Made by a program: the position numbers and the translations under genes | Shown: positions 1 through 8,934 of the stretch, piece after piece | Position numbering within the stretch: position 1 is the first letter of the stretch | How the letters are laid out: the number at the start of each line of letters is the position of its first letter | Assembly: GCF_004134865.1 (NCBI RefSeq) | Contig: NZ_SDPO01000001.1 | Span: forward strand, 186,001-250,000 | Direction of reading: 5' to 3' | DNA length: 64,000 nucleotides | Origin: Agromyces fucosus | Lineage (GTDB): Bacteria > Actinomycetota > Actinomycetes > Actinomycetales > Microbacteriaceae | The notes under the pieces: generated by a model | What the model was told of the DNA's origin: nothing | Database searches by the model: none | Seen by the model: the letters and a program-made list of their open reading frames with translations, nothing else

Positions 1-360
1 GATCGAGGCGTCGGCGACGACGGGCCACGCCGTGGTCGAGCCGAGCGGGGTGATCGTGCCGCGCTCGTAGCCGGTCGCGGCGAGCGCGAGCGAGGCGTCG
101 GGCAGCTGCAGCTTGTTCACGCCGACGACGGCGCGCAGCTTCGGCCACGAGATCTTGCGGCCGCCGGGCACGAGGGCGAAGACGAAGGTGCCGTCGCTGC
201 GCTTGACGACGAGTGACTTGACGATGTCGGCGGGCGTGATGCCCATGAGCTTCGCCGCCTCCTCGAGGCTGTTCGCGGCCGGGCGCTCGATGATCTCGAC
301 CTCGAGGCCGCGCGCCGCGGCATCCGCTCGCACCCGATCCACGCCCGTGAGCTCCGACAT
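1..360 (-). CDS. YbaK/EbsC-family aminoacyl-tRNA deacylase (3' end beyond window)
   Basis: The N-terminal 120 codons are present; the gene runs off the left edge. The translation starts MSELTGVDRVRADAAARGLE and continues with EEAAKLMG, DIVKSLVV, the typical YbaK pattern in which a Lys before SLVV lies in the editing pocket, then KLRAVVG and GTITPLGS. Proteins of this family hydrolyse misacylated tRNA, commonly Cys- or Ala-tRNA(Pro), in the cytoplasm. The ATG at 360 is the only start compatible with the family N-terminus. It is divergent from dusB. The exact tRNA specificity cannot be read from this fragment. Confidence 0.85.
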   Translation of the reverse strand, partial: MSELTGVDRVRADAAARGLEVEIIERPAANSLEEAAKLMGITPADIVKSLVVKRSDGTFVFALVPGGRKISWPKLRAVVGVNKLQLPDASLALAATGYERGTITPLGSTTAWPVVADASI

Positions 361-452
361 GTCGTCCTCCCCAGCCTCGTTCCTCCGAGAATCCTAGGCG
401 CGCACGGCCGAAGCGGGCGAGCGCGCCCCGATCTCTGGGAGAATCGACGGTG

Positions 453-1610
453 ATGTCCTCAACCACCACGCTTCCCACGGGCCCGCTCACGATCGGCGGG
501 CTCGCCCTCGACGTGCCCGTCGTGCTCGCCCCCATGGCCGGCATCACGAACACGGCCTTCCGTCGCCTCTGCCGCGAGTTCGGCGCCGGTCTCTACGTCA
601 GCGAGATGATCACCTCCCGCGCCCTCGTCGAGCGCACGCCCGAGTCGATGCGCCTCATCACGCACCACGAGTCCGAGACGCCGCGTTCGATCCAGCTCTA
701 CGGCGTCGACCCGAAGACCGTCTCAGAGGCGGTCACCATGCTCGTGGCCGAAGACCGGGCAGATCACATCGACCTGAACTTCGGATGTCCCGTGCCGAAG
801 GTCACCCGCAAGGGCGGCGGTGCCGCATTGCCGTGGAAGAGCGGGCTCTTCCGCGACATCGTCGAGGGAGCCGTGCGGGCTGCCGGCGACAAGCCGCTCA
901 CCATCAAGATGCGCAAGGGCATCGACGCCGACCACCTCACGTACCTCGAGGCCGGTCGCATCGCCGAGGGCGCGGGCGTGGCGGCGGTCGCGCTGCACGC
1001 GCGCACGGCGTCCGAGTTCTACTCCGGCGAGGCCGACTGGTCGGCCATCGCGAAGCTCAAAGAGACGGTGACGAGTGTTCCGGTGCTCGGCAACGGCGAC
1101 ATCTGGTCGGCCGAAGACGCGCTGCGCATGGTCGCCGAGACCGGGTGCGACGGCGTCGTCGTCGGGCGCGGATGCCTCGGCCGCCCCTGGCTCTTCGGCG
1201 ACCTCGCCGCGGCCTTCCGCGGGGAGTCGCAGAGCTTCCACCCGTCGCTCGGGCAGGTCGCGCAGACCTTCCGTCGCCACGCCGAACTCCTCACCGAGTT
1301 CTTCGACAGCGAAGAGCGCGGGTGCCGCGACATCCGCAAGCACGTCGCCTGGTACTTCAAGGGCTATCCCGTCGGCGGCGACCTCCGCGCCCGCCTCGCG
1401 ACGGTGGAGTCGCTCGCCCAGCTCGACGAGCTGCTCGGCACGCTCGACTGGTCGATGCCCTACCCCGGTGAAGGCGCCGAAGGCCCTCGCGGCCGCGCGG
1501 GCACGCCGAAGAAGCCGGCGCTGCCCGAGGGATGGCTCGACTCGCAGGAGCTCGCGGGTCACGACCGCGTGACGCTCGTCGACGCCGAACTCGACACGAG
1601 CGGCGGCTGA
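453..1610 (+). CDS. dusB: tRNA-dihydrouridine synthase (DusB type)
   Basis: FMN-dependent reduction of uridine to dihydrouridine in tRNA. The TIM-barrel start is clear (VVLAPMAGITNTAFRR), the catalytic cysteine sits in LNFGCPVPKVTRKGGG (about residue 112), and the FMN-phosphate motifs GNGDIWS and VGRGCLGRPW follow. At 385 aa it matches actinobacterial DusB, with a low-complexity C-terminal tail. An in-frame GTG at 450 directly precedes the ATG at 453 and either could be used. The gene is followed after 2 bp by dgt, so the two are probably co-transcribed. Confidence 0.95.
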   Translation: MSSTTTLPTGPLTIGGLALDVPVVLAPMAGITNTAFRRLCREFGAGLYVSEMITSRALVERTPESMRLITHHESETPRSIQLYGVDPKTVSEAVTMLVAEDRADHIDLNFGCPVPKVTRKGGGAALPWKSGLFRDIVEGAVRAAGDKPLTIKMRKGIDADHLTYLEAGRIAEGAGVAAVALHARTASEFYSGEADWSAIAKLKETVTSVPVLGNGDIWSAEDALRMVAETGCDGVVVGRGCLGRPWLFGDLAAAFRGESQSFHPSLGQVAQTFRRHAELLTEFFDSEERGCRDIRKHVAWYFKGYPVGGDLRARLATVESLAQLDELLGTLDWSMPYPGEGAEGPRGRAGTPKKPALPEGWLDSQELAGHDRVTLVDAELDTSGG

Positions 1611-1612
1611 GC

Positions 1613-2869
1613 ATGCGCGAACCACTCTTCGGCGGCTACGAGGCCACCGACACCGAGCGCTGGCTTCCCGAAGAGCACTCCTCGCGGCGCAGCGACTTCG
1701 CGCGCGACCGCGCGAGACTGCTGCATTCGAGCGCGCTCCGGCGTCTTGCGGCGAAGACCCAGGTGCTGAGCCCCACGGCGGGCCTCGACTTCGCCCGCAA
1801 CCGCCTCACGCACTCGCTCGAGGTCGCGCAGGTCGGCCGCGAGCTCGCCTCGAGCCTCGGCCTCGATCCCGACGTCGTCGACACCGCGTGCCTCGCGCAC
1901 GACCTCGGGCACCCGCCCTTCGGGCACAACGGCGAGAAGGCGCTGAACACCTGGGCGGCCGACATCGGCGGGTTCGAGGGCAACGCACAGACGCTGCGCC
2001 TCCTCACCCGGCTGGAGCCCAAGGTGTTCGGCCCCGACGGCCGCACCTACGGCCTGAACCTCACGCGTGCGAGCCTCGACGCGAGCTGCAAGTACCCGTG
2101 GCCTGAGGAGACGAGCGTCGCCGACCCGTCCGGGCGCGCGAAGTTCGGCTTCTACCAGAGCGACACCGAGGTCTTCCGCTGGCTCCGCGCCGGCGCGCCC
2201 GAGCGACGGCTCTGCATCGAGGCGCAGGTCATGGACCTCAGCGACGACATCGCCTACTCGGTGCACGACTTCGAAGACGCGATCGTCAACGGCTACATCG
2301 ACGTCGCCGCCCTCGGCGCACGCGTCGACCACGAGAACCTCGTCACGTCGATGCACGAGTGGGTCGGCGGGTCCGTCACGCACGACGAGCTCATCGCCGC
2401 GTTCGACCGCCTCGACTCGCTCGACGGCTGGCTCGACACGTGGAACGGCAGCCGCGTCGACCAGGGGCGCCTCAAGAACCTCACGAGCCAGCTCATCGGC
2501 CGGTTCGCACACGCGGCGACCTCGGCGACCCGGTCGGCGTTCCCGCTCGCGAGCCTCATCCGGTTCGACGCCGACGTCATCGTGCCGCGAGAGATCCAGG
2601 CCGAGATCGCGGTGCTGAAGGGCATCGTGGCGGCGTACGTCATGTCGAAGAACACGCGCCAGCCGATCTATCACCAGCAGCGCGAGGTGCTCACCACCCT
2701 GGCCGACGTGCTCCTCGCAAGCGGTGAGCGGCATCTCGACGCGGGCTTCGCCGAGGACTGGCGCGCCGCCGGCGACGACACCGCTCGCAAGCGCGTCGTC
2801 GTCGACCAGGTCGCGAGCCTGACCGACCAGTCGGCCCTCGCCTGGTACGAACGCCTCGTGCAGCAGTGA
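1613..2869 (+). CDS. dgt: Deoxyguanosinetriphosphate triphosphohydrolase-like protein
   Basis: HD-superfamily dNTP triphosphohydrolase that converts dNTPs to the nucleoside plus triphosphate and so helps control dNTP pools. The metal site is visible: H67 in [11 protein letters not shown], then H96-D97 in [17 protein letters not shown], and a late Asp in [13 protein letters not shown]. The 418-aa length fits the shorter, dgt-like subgroup. The ATG at 1613 follows the dusB stop by 2 bp, which suggests translational coupling; dnaG follows 107 bp later, forming a dusB-dgt-dnaG order. Confidence 0.93.
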   Translation: MREPLFGGYEATDTERWLPEEHSSRRSDFARDRARLLHSSALRRLAAKTQVLSPTAGLDFARNRLTHSLEVAQVGRELASSLGLDPDVVDTACLAHDLGHPPFGHNGEKALNTWAADIGGFEGNAQTLRLLTRLEPKVFGPDGRTYGLNLTRASLDASCKYPWPEETSVADPSGRAKFGFYQSDTEVFRWLRAGAPERRLCIEAQVMDLSDDIAYSVHDFEDAIVNGYIDVAALGARVDHENLVTSMHEWVGGSVTHDELIAAFDRLDSLDGWLDTWNGSRVDQGRLKNLTSQLIGRFAHAATSATRSAFPLASLIRFDADVIVPREIQAEIAVLKGIVAAYVMSKNTRQPIYHQQREVLTTLADVLLASGERHLDAGFAEDWRAAGDDTARKRVVVDQVASLTDQSALAWYERLVQQ

Positions 2870-2963
2870 CGGCATCGCGCAGCAGCACGGCATCGCGCAG
2901 CGGCGAAGGCGTGGCGCAGCGGTGACGACTGGTCCGTTCGGCCGCCGACGTCCCGCGGCGAAC

Positions 2964-2969
2964 TAGGAT
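2964..2969 (+). promoter_or_regulatory. Candidate -10 box for leaderless dnaG transcription
   Basis: TAGGAT lies 7 nt before the dnaG ATG at 2977, the spacing expected if transcription starts at or next to the start codon. The same bases also form an SD-like AGGATGAG, so a short-leader alternative remains. Confidence 0.45.
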
Positions 2970-2976
2970 GAGAGCC

Positions 2977-4851
2977 ATGGCGGGCCGAATTCGACAGAGC
3001 GATGTCGATGAGGTGAAGGCCCGCACGAACATCGCCGACATCGTGGGCGAGCACGTCAGCCTGAAGTCGGCCGGCGTCGGTTCGATGAAGGGCCTCTGCC
3101 CCTTCCACGACGAGCGCAGCCCGAGCTTCCACGTGCGCCCCGGCCTCGGCTACTACCACTGCTTCGGCTGCGGCGAGTCGGGCGACGTCTACTCGTTCCT
3201 GCAACGCATGGACCACGTCTCGTTCACCGAGGCAGTGGAGCGGCTCGCGGGGCGCATCGGCTTCGAGCTGCACTACGAAGACGGCGGCCAGGCGTCCGAC
3301 CACGGCAACCGTGCCCGTCTCCTCGCCGCCAACCAGGCCGCCGCCGAGTTCTTCGTCGAGCGCCTCAGCGCCCCCGACGCCGAGGTCGGCCGGCGGTTCC
3401 TCGGCGAGCGCGGCTTCGACGCCGAGGCCGCGCGTCGTTTCGGCGTGGGCTTCGCGCCCAAGAGCTGGGACGCCCTGACCGACCACCTCAAGGGTCGCGG
3501 ATTCACGACCGAAGAGCTGTCCGCATCGGGCCTCGTCTCGCAAGGCGACCGGGGCGTCTACGACCGCTTCCGAGGCCGCCTCGTGTGGCCCATCCGCGAC
3601 GTCACCGGCCAGACCGTCGGCTTCGGCGCCCGGCGGCTGCTCGACGACGACAAGGGCCCCAAGTACCTGAACACCCCCGAGACCGCGATCTACCACAAGT
3701 CGCAAGTGCTCTACGGGCTCGACCTCGCCAAGCGCGACATCTCGAAGACCCATCGCGTCGTGGTCGTCGAGGGGTACACCGACGTCATGGCGTGCCATCT
3801 CGCCGGCATCACGACGGCGATCGCGACGTGCGGCACCTCGTTCGGCGTCGACCACATCAAGGTGCTGCGCCGGGTGCTCGGCGACGCCTCGGGCGTCGGC
3901 GAGGTCGTGTTCACGTTCGACGGCGACGCGGCCGGCCAGCAGGCGGCGATCCGCGCCTTCGGCGAAGAGCAGCGCTTCGCCGCCCAGACCTTCGTCGCCG
4001 TCGCGCCCGACGGGCTCGACCCGTGCGACCTGCGCCTGGCGCGCGGCGACGCCGCTGTGCGCACCCTCATCGAGTCGCGCACGCCGATGTTCGAATTCGT
4101 CATCAAGCACACGCTCGCCCGCTACGACCTCGAGACGGTCGAGGGCCGGGTCGCGGCGCTTCGGGCGGCCGCGCCCGTCGTCGCCGACATCCGCGACCCC
4201 GCGCTGCGGCCCGGATACACCCGCGAGCTCGCCCGCATGCTCGGCGTCGAGCTCGGCGAGGTCTCGCGCGCGGTGCGCTCCGCGGCGAGCCGGCCGAAGT
4301 CGGGGGAGTCGGGCAGCGGTCAGTCCGCGGCATCCGGCCCGGCAGGTTCCACCGAGGCGACGGATGCCCCAGAGCGCCCGTTCTCGATCACCCAGCTGCC
4401 GAGCGACCCGGCGACCCGCCTCGAACGCGACGCCCTCCAGGCGATGGTGCAGCATCCCGACACGGTCGGCGCCGACCTCCTGCGCCACGCGATCGACTGC
4501 CGGTTCGGCAACCCGTCGCTCGCGGTCATCCGCGACGGCATCGCCTCCGTGCTCGCTTCTCCCGATCCGCAGGTGCGCGTCGATCGCGTCGTCGCCGAGG
4601 TGCCCGCACCGTTCGCGAGCCTCGTGCAGCAGCTCGCCGTCGCTCCCATGCCGCATCGCAACGAGGCCGAGCTCACCGTCTACGTGCAGGGCGTGGTGGG
4701 CGCGCTCGTCGATCGCGAGCTGCTGCGCCAGAAGTCGGAACTGCTCGGGCGCCTGCAGCGCACCGACCGCACCGACGTCGCCGCATATGCGGCGCTGCAG
4801 CGCGCGCTCGTCGAGATCGAGACCGAGCGGCGAGCGCTCAGGGCCGACTGA
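2977..4851 (+). CDS. dnaG: DNA primase
   Basis: Synthesises RNA primers at the replication fork. The CHC2-type zinc finger is complete (C41, H44, C62, C65 in LCPFHD and [10 protein letters not shown]). The central TOPRIM domain follows, with [14 protein letters not shown] and the acidic [12 protein letters not shown]. The C-terminal third, after a Ser/Gly-rich linker near residues 435-465, is the helical helicase-binding region. The 624-aa length is normal. An ATG at 2968 is in frame but overlaps the likely -10/SD sequence, so 2977 (MAGRIRQSD) is preferred. Confidence 0.96.
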   Translation: MAGRIRQSDVDEVKARTNIADIVGEHVSLKSAGVGSMKGLCPFHDERSPSFHVRPGLGYYHCFGCGESGDVYSFLQRMDHVSFTEAVERLAGRIGFELHYEDGGQASDHGNRARLLAANQAAAEFFVERLSAPDAEVGRRFLGERGFDAEAARRFGVGFAPKSWDALTDHLKGRGFTTEELSASGLVSQGDRGVYDRFRGRLVWPIRDVTGQTVGFGARRLLDDDKGPKYLNTPETAIYHKSQVLYGLDLAKRDISKTHRVVVVEGYTDVMACHLAGITTAIATCGTSFGVDHIKVLRRVLGDASGVGEVVFTFDGDAAGQQAAIRAFGEEQRFAAQTFVAVAPDGLDPCDLRLARGDAAVRTLIESRTPMFEFVIKHTLARYDLETVEGRVAALRAAAPVVADIRDPALRPGYTRELARMLGVELGEVSRAVRSAASRPKSGESGSGQSAASGPAGSTEATDAPERPFSITQLPSDPATRLERDALQAMVQHPDTVGADLLRHAIDCRFGNPSLAVIRDGIASVLASPDPQVRVDRVVAEVPAPFASLVQQLAVAPMPHRNEAELTVYVQGVVGALVDRELLRQKSELLGRLQRTDRTDVAAYAALQRALVEIETERRALRAD

Positions 4852-5038
4852 GCGAATCCGCCGAGCACGGGAACGACGCTCATCGGTTGCGCGTCAGGTT
4901 GCAGATCGGTAAACATTCCGCCGTCCTGTGGACGAGCCATGCAGCTTTCATGCCTGGTGTGCTACCTGTTGGGGATACGAAAACGCGCCTGCGCGCAACG
5001 CAGCGCGATTGAGTCCTGACAGGAAGAGGTAGACGGAT

Positions 5039-6670
5039 ATGACATCCGCATCCAAGAACGGGCGGCGCAGCCTCGTCGCAGTGGCCGGTTTCTCGGCCGC
5101 AGCCCTCGCATTCGCGGGCTGCTCGGCCGGCCAGCCGGCCGACGAGGCCTCCGGCAGCTCGATCACCGTCGGCACGACCGACAAGGTGACGACGCTCGAC
5201 CCGGCCGGCTCGTACGACAACGGCTCGCTCGCCGTGCAGACGCAGGTCTTCCCGTACCTGCTGAACACCGACTACCAGAGCACCGACGTCGTGCCCGACC
5301 TCGCCGAGTCGGCCGAGTTCACCTCGCCGACCGAGTACACGGTCACGCTTCCCGAGGGCCTCAAGTGGGCCAACGGCAACGACCTCACGGCCGACGACGT
5401 CAAGTTCTCGTTCGACCGCCAGATCGCGATCGCCGACCCCAACGGCGCATCGAGCCTGCTCTACAACCTCGACAGCACCGAGGTCGTCGACGACACGACC
5501 GTCGTCTTCCACCTCAAGGCCGAGAACGACCAGGTCTTCCCGCTCATCCTCACGAGCTTCCCGGGCGCCATCGTCGACGACGAGGTGTTCGCGGCCGACG
5601 CGCTGACCCCCGACGACGAGATCGTCGCGGCGAACGCGTTCGCAGGTCCGTACACGATCACGAGCTACGACTTCAACACGCTCATCTCGTTCAAGAAGAA
5701 CCCCGAGTACAAGGGCCTTCTCGCCGAGGCGAAGACCGACACGGTCAACCTGAAGTACTACGCCGAGTCGTCGAACCTGAAGCTCGACGTGCAGGAGGGC
5801 GGCATCGACGTCGCCTACCGCAGCCTCTCCGCGACCGACATCGACGACCTCAAGGGCAACGACAAGGTCAACGTGGTCGAGGGCCCCGGCGGCGAGATCC
5901 GCTACATCGTCTTCAACTTCGACACGCAGCCGTACGGCGCGAAGACGCCCGAGGCCGACCCGGCCAAGGCGCTCGCCGTCCGCCAGGCCGTCGCCGACCT
6001 CATCGACCGCGATGAGCTCGCCGACCAGGTCTACAAGGGCACCTACACGCCGCTGTACTCCTACGTTCCCGCCGGCCTCGCCGGTGCGATCGAGCCGCTG
6101 GTCGAGATGTACGGCGACGGTTCGGGTGCGCCCGACGCCGACAAGGCCGCCGAGCGTCTCACGGCTGCCGGCGTGACCACCCCGGTCGAGCTCAACCTGC
6201 AGTACTCGAACGACCACTACGGCCCCTCGTCGGCCGATGAGTACGCACTCATCAAGGACCAGCTCGAGTCGACCGGCCTGTTCACGGTCAACCTGCAGAC
6301 CACCGAGTGGGTGCAGTATTCCGAGGACCGCACGTCCGACGTGTACCCGGCCTACCAGCTGGGCTGGTTCCCCGACTACTCGGACGCCGACAACTACGTC
6401 ACGCCGTTCTTCCTGATCGAGAACTTCCTCTCGAACCACTACGTGAACCAGGAAGTCAACGACCTGATCATCGAGCAGGCGTCGACGCTCGACCCGGCGG
6501 CCCGTACCGCGCTCATCGAGGAGATCCAGCAGAAGGTGGCGGCCGACCTGTCGACCGTGCCGTACCTGCAGGGCGCCCAGGTCGCCGTGACCGGCACCGA
6601 CGTGGAGGGCGCCGACCAGACGCTCGACGCTTCGTTCAAGTTCCGCTACGCGGCGCTGTCGAAGGGCTGA
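5039..6670 (+). CDS. ABC transporter substrate-binding lipoprotein, SBP family 5 (peptide/nickel class)
   Basis: Extracytoplasmic binding protein of 543 aa. The N-terminus has basic residues, a hydrophobic stretch and a lipobox ending FAGC (C near residue 24), so it should be lipid-anchored. Family features include DPAGSYDNGSLAVQ, LPEGLKWANG, LTADDVKFSFDR and FPDYSDADNY, typical of DppA/OppA relatives. An AGGAAG Shine-Dalgarno precedes the ATG. The first gene of an operon with two permeases and two ATPase genes; a strong hairpin separates it from them. The substrate is likely an oligopeptide or similar compound, but cannot be fixed from sequence. Confidence 0.9.
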   Translation: MTSASKNGRRSLVAVAGFSAAALAFAGCSAGQPADEASGSSITVGTTDKVTTLDPAGSYDNGSLAVQTQVFPYLLNTDYQSTDVVPDLAESAEFTSPTEYTVTLPEGLKWANGNDLTADDVKFSFDRQIAIADPNGASSLLYNLDSTEVVDDTTVVFHLKAENDQVFPLILTSFPGAIVDDEVFAADALTPDDEIVAANAFAGPYTITSYDFNTLISFKKNPEYKGLLAEAKTDTVNLKYYAESSNLKLDVQEGGIDVAYRSLSATDIDDLKGNDKVNVVEGPGGEIRYIVFNFDTQPYGAKTPEADPAKALAVRQAVADLIDRDELADQVYKGTYTPLYSYVPAGLAGAIEPLVEMYGDGSGAPDADKAAERLTAAGVTTPVELNLQYSNDHYGPSSADEYALIKDQLESTGLFTVNLQTTEWVQYSEDRTSDVYPAYQLGWFPDYSDADNYVTPFFLIENFLSNHYVNQEVNDLIIEQASTLDPAARTALIEEIQQKVAADLSTVPYLQGAQVAVTGTDVEGADQTLDASFKFRYAALSKG

Positions 6671-6707
6671 GCCGACTGAACGGCTAGAGTCACTTCTACG
6701 CAAGGAA

Positions 6708-6739
6708 CGGATGGCCCGCTCTCCGGAGCGGGCCATCCG
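6708..6739 (+). terminator. Intercistronic hairpin (14-bp stem) between binding protein and permease
   Basis: A perfect 14-bp inverted repeat (6708-6721 and 6726-6739) with the loop TCCG; the stem contains GGATGGCCCGCTC. It lies 38 bp after the binding-protein stop and 29 bp before the permease start. There is no T-tract, so it may act as a partial terminator or an mRNA stabiliser that lets the binding protein be made in excess. Confidence 0.75.
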
Positions 6740-6767
6740 CATTCGAGCCTCACCCGATTGGCGAACA

Positions 6768-7859
6768 TTGACCTCAACGACGACGGCGCCCGCCAGTAGC
6801 GCGTCCCCCGCAAAACGGAGACCACCCAGATCCTCCGGTGGCGGCCTCGGCCGCTACATCATCGTGCGGGCCCTCCTCATCATCCCGACGGTGTTCATCC
6901 TCGTCACCCTCGTCTTCGTGCTCATGCGCTCGACGGGCGACCCGATCACCGCGAAACTCGGCGGCCAGCTCCCGGCCGACCAGCTCGCCGAGCGCATCCA
7001 CGCGGCCGGCTACGACCGCCCGATCATCGTGCAGTACCTCGAGTACCTCGGCCAGATCGCCACGGGCAACTTCGGCACGACGCTGACCGACAACCGACCG
7101 GTCACCGAGATCCTCGTCACCTATGGCGCCGCGACCCTCGAGCTCGCGTTCTACGCCCTCATCGTCGCCTTCGTCGTCGGCATTCCGTTCGGCCTCATCG
7201 CCGCGTACTTCCGCGACAAGGGGCAGGATGCCTCGCTGCGCGTGTTCGCCATCCTCTGCTACGCCACCCCGGTCTTCTTCTCGGGCCTGCTGCTGAAGCT
7301 CGTCTTCTCGGTGTGGCTCGGTTGGCTGCCGGTCTCGGGTCGAGCCTCGGTCGGTGCGCAGCTCCAGATGGAGCTGCTGCCGAACAAGACGGGCCTCTAC
7401 ACGATCGACGCGATCATGACCGGCAATCCCGCGGTGCTCGGCGACGTGCTCGCCCACGCGGTGCTGCCCGCCATCGCGCTCGGACTGCTCACGGCAGGCG
7501 TGTTCCTCAGGCTCGTACGCACCAACGTCATCGGCACGCTCTCGACCGACTACGTCGACGCCGCGCGTTCGCGCGGCGTGAGCGAGTACCGGCTCGTGCG
7601 CAAGCACGCGTACCGCCCCGCGCTCATCCCGATCATCACGGTCATCGGCCTGCAGATCGCGCTGCTCCTCGGCGGCGCGGTGCTCACCGAGACGACCTTC
7701 GAGTGGAAGGGCCTCGGGTTCATGCTCTCCGAGTACCTCCAGGCGCGCGACTTCGTCGCCGTGCAGGGCATCGTGGCCCTGCTCGCTGTGATCGTGGCGC
7801 TCACCAACTTCATCGTCGACATCATCGCGGCGCTCATCGACCCGAGGGTGAGGTACTGA
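6768..7859 (+). CDS. ABC transporter permease, DppB/OppB type
   Basis: Inner-membrane subunit of the importer, 363 aa from the TTG at 6768. An upstream ATG at 6711 lies inside the hairpin stem, so it is unlikely to be the start. After a Pro/Ser-rich cytoplasmic tail, the first membrane helix begins at GRYIIVRALLIIPTV, followed by the family-typical GDPI, NFGTTLTDNRPV and the EAA loop DAARSRGVSEYRLVRKHAYRPAL. The last transmembrane helix ends near DPRVRY, the usual DppB terminus. It ends one base before the second permease. Confidence 0.9.
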   Translation: MTSTTTAPASSASPAKRRPPRSSGGGLGRYIIVRALLIIPTVFILVTLVFVLMRSTGDPITAKLGGQLPADQLAERIHAAGYDRPIIVQYLEYLGQIATGNFGTTLTDNRPVTEILVTYGAATLELAFYALIVAFVVGIPFGLIAAYFRDKGQDASLRVFAILCYATPVFFSGLLLKLVFSVWLGWLPVSGRASVGAQLQMELLPNKTGLYTIDAIMTGNPAVLGDVLAHAVLPAIALGLLTAGVFLRLVRTNVIGTLSTDYVDAARSRGVSEYRLVRKHAYRPALIPIITVIGLQIALLLGGAVLTETTFEWKGLGFMLSEYLQARDFVAVQGIVALLAVIVALTNFIVDIIAALIDPRVRY

Positions 7860-7860
7860 C

Positions 7861-8934
7861 ATGTCGACCGACACCGTCATCCAGCCGCCGAGGCGGCGCC
7901 TGCGCGACCGCCTTCCCGTCGTGCACCAGCTGCGCCAGAGCGTCGGCCTCCAGCGGGGCATGCTCGTCGCGGGCCTCGTGCTCACTGGGCTCTTCGTGCT
8001 CGTCGCGATCTTCGCACCGCTCATCGCCCCGTTCGGCTTCGCGCAGTTGCGCGACCTCGAGGGCCCCTTCGGCAGCCAGCAGCCGCCGTCGGCCGACCAC
8101 CTCTTCGGCACGACGGTCGGCGGCTACGACGTGCTCTCCCGCGTGCTGTGGGGTGCGCAGACCGCCCTGTACGTCATCGTCATCGCGGTGATCCTGTCAC
8201 TGTTCGCTGGCGTGCTGCTCGGCCTCGTCTCCGGCTACTTCGGCGGCTGGCTCGACCGTGTGCTCGTGGTGGTGTGCGACGCGATCTACGCGTTCCCGTC
8301 GCTGCTGCTCGCAATCGTCATGGCGATCGTCATCTCGGGCGGCCAGTCCAACCTCTGGGGCGGCGTCTTCGCGGCGGCGATCTCGATCACGGTCGTGTTC
8401 ATCCCGCAGTACTTCCGGGTGATCCGCGCCGAGACCGTGCGCATCAAGGCCGAGGCGTACGTCGAATCGGCCAAGGTGCTCGGGGCCTCGAACGGCCGGG
8501 TCATGTTCCGCCACGTGCTGCGCAACGCCACCCGCACCCTGCCGCTGATCTTCACGCTGAACGCGTCCGAGGCGATCCTGACCCTCGCGGGCCTCGGCTT
8601 CCTCGGCTTCGGCATCGAGCCGACGGCGGCGGCGGAGTGGGGCTACGACCTCAACAAGGCGCTCTCCGACGTGTCGAGCGGCATCTGGTGGACGGCGCTC
8701 TACCCGGGCCTCGCGATCGTGCTCGTGGTGCTCGGCATCACGCTCGTCGGCGAGAGCCTGAACGACCTCGCCGACCCGCGCCTGCGCGGCCGTCGTCGCG
8801 TCGCACAGGCCTCCGGCACCGTTGCGGAGACCTCCGTCGTCCCCGGCGGCACGCTGACCGCGGGTCCCGGAGGGCTCGGCGGTCTCGAAGACGGCGAATC
8901 ATTCGACGAACACGGAATCGGGGTCCGCTCATGA
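7861..8934 (+). CDS. ABC transporter permease, DppC/OppC type
   Basis: Second membrane subunit, 357 aa. It shows an N-terminal OppC-like segment, FGTTVGGYDVLSR, and the cytoplasmic loop ESAKVLGASNGRVMFRHVLRN that docks on the ATPases, ending with the typical NDLADPRLRG. A Gly-rich tail of about 40 residues follows. It begins 1 bp after the first permease stop and overlaps the next gene by 4 bp (ATGA), indicating translational coupling. Confidence 0.9.
   Translation: MSTDTVIQPPRRRLRDRLPVVHQLRQSVGLQRGMLVAGLVLTGLFVLVAIFAPLIAPFGFAQLRDLEGPFGSQQPPSADHLFGTTVGGYDVLSRVLWGAQTALYVIVIAVILSLFAGVLLGLVSGYFGGWLDRVLVVVCDAIYAFPSLLLAIVMAIVISGGQSNLWGGVFAAAISITVVFIPQYFRVIRAETVRIKAEAYVESAKVLGASNGRVMFRHVLRNATRTLPLIFTLNASEAILTLAGLGFLGFGIEPTAAAEWGYDLNKALSDVSSGIWWTALYPGLAIVLVVLGITLVGESLNDLADPRLRGRRRVAQASGTVAETSVVPGGTLTAGPGGLGGLEDGESFDEHGIGVRS

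Noticed and set aside
723..1625. Long minus-strand open frame opposite dusB
   Set aside because: It is a GC-driven antisense shadow: Ala/Arg/Glu-rich with no known motif, while dusB has full conserved motifs. The same applies to the long antisense frames over dgt, dnaG, the ABC genes, aceE and others.
6711..6767. N-terminal extension of the first permease from the ATG at 6711
   Set aside because: The ATG lies in the stem of the 6708-6739 hairpin and the added residues do not match the family; TTG 6768 is a better start.
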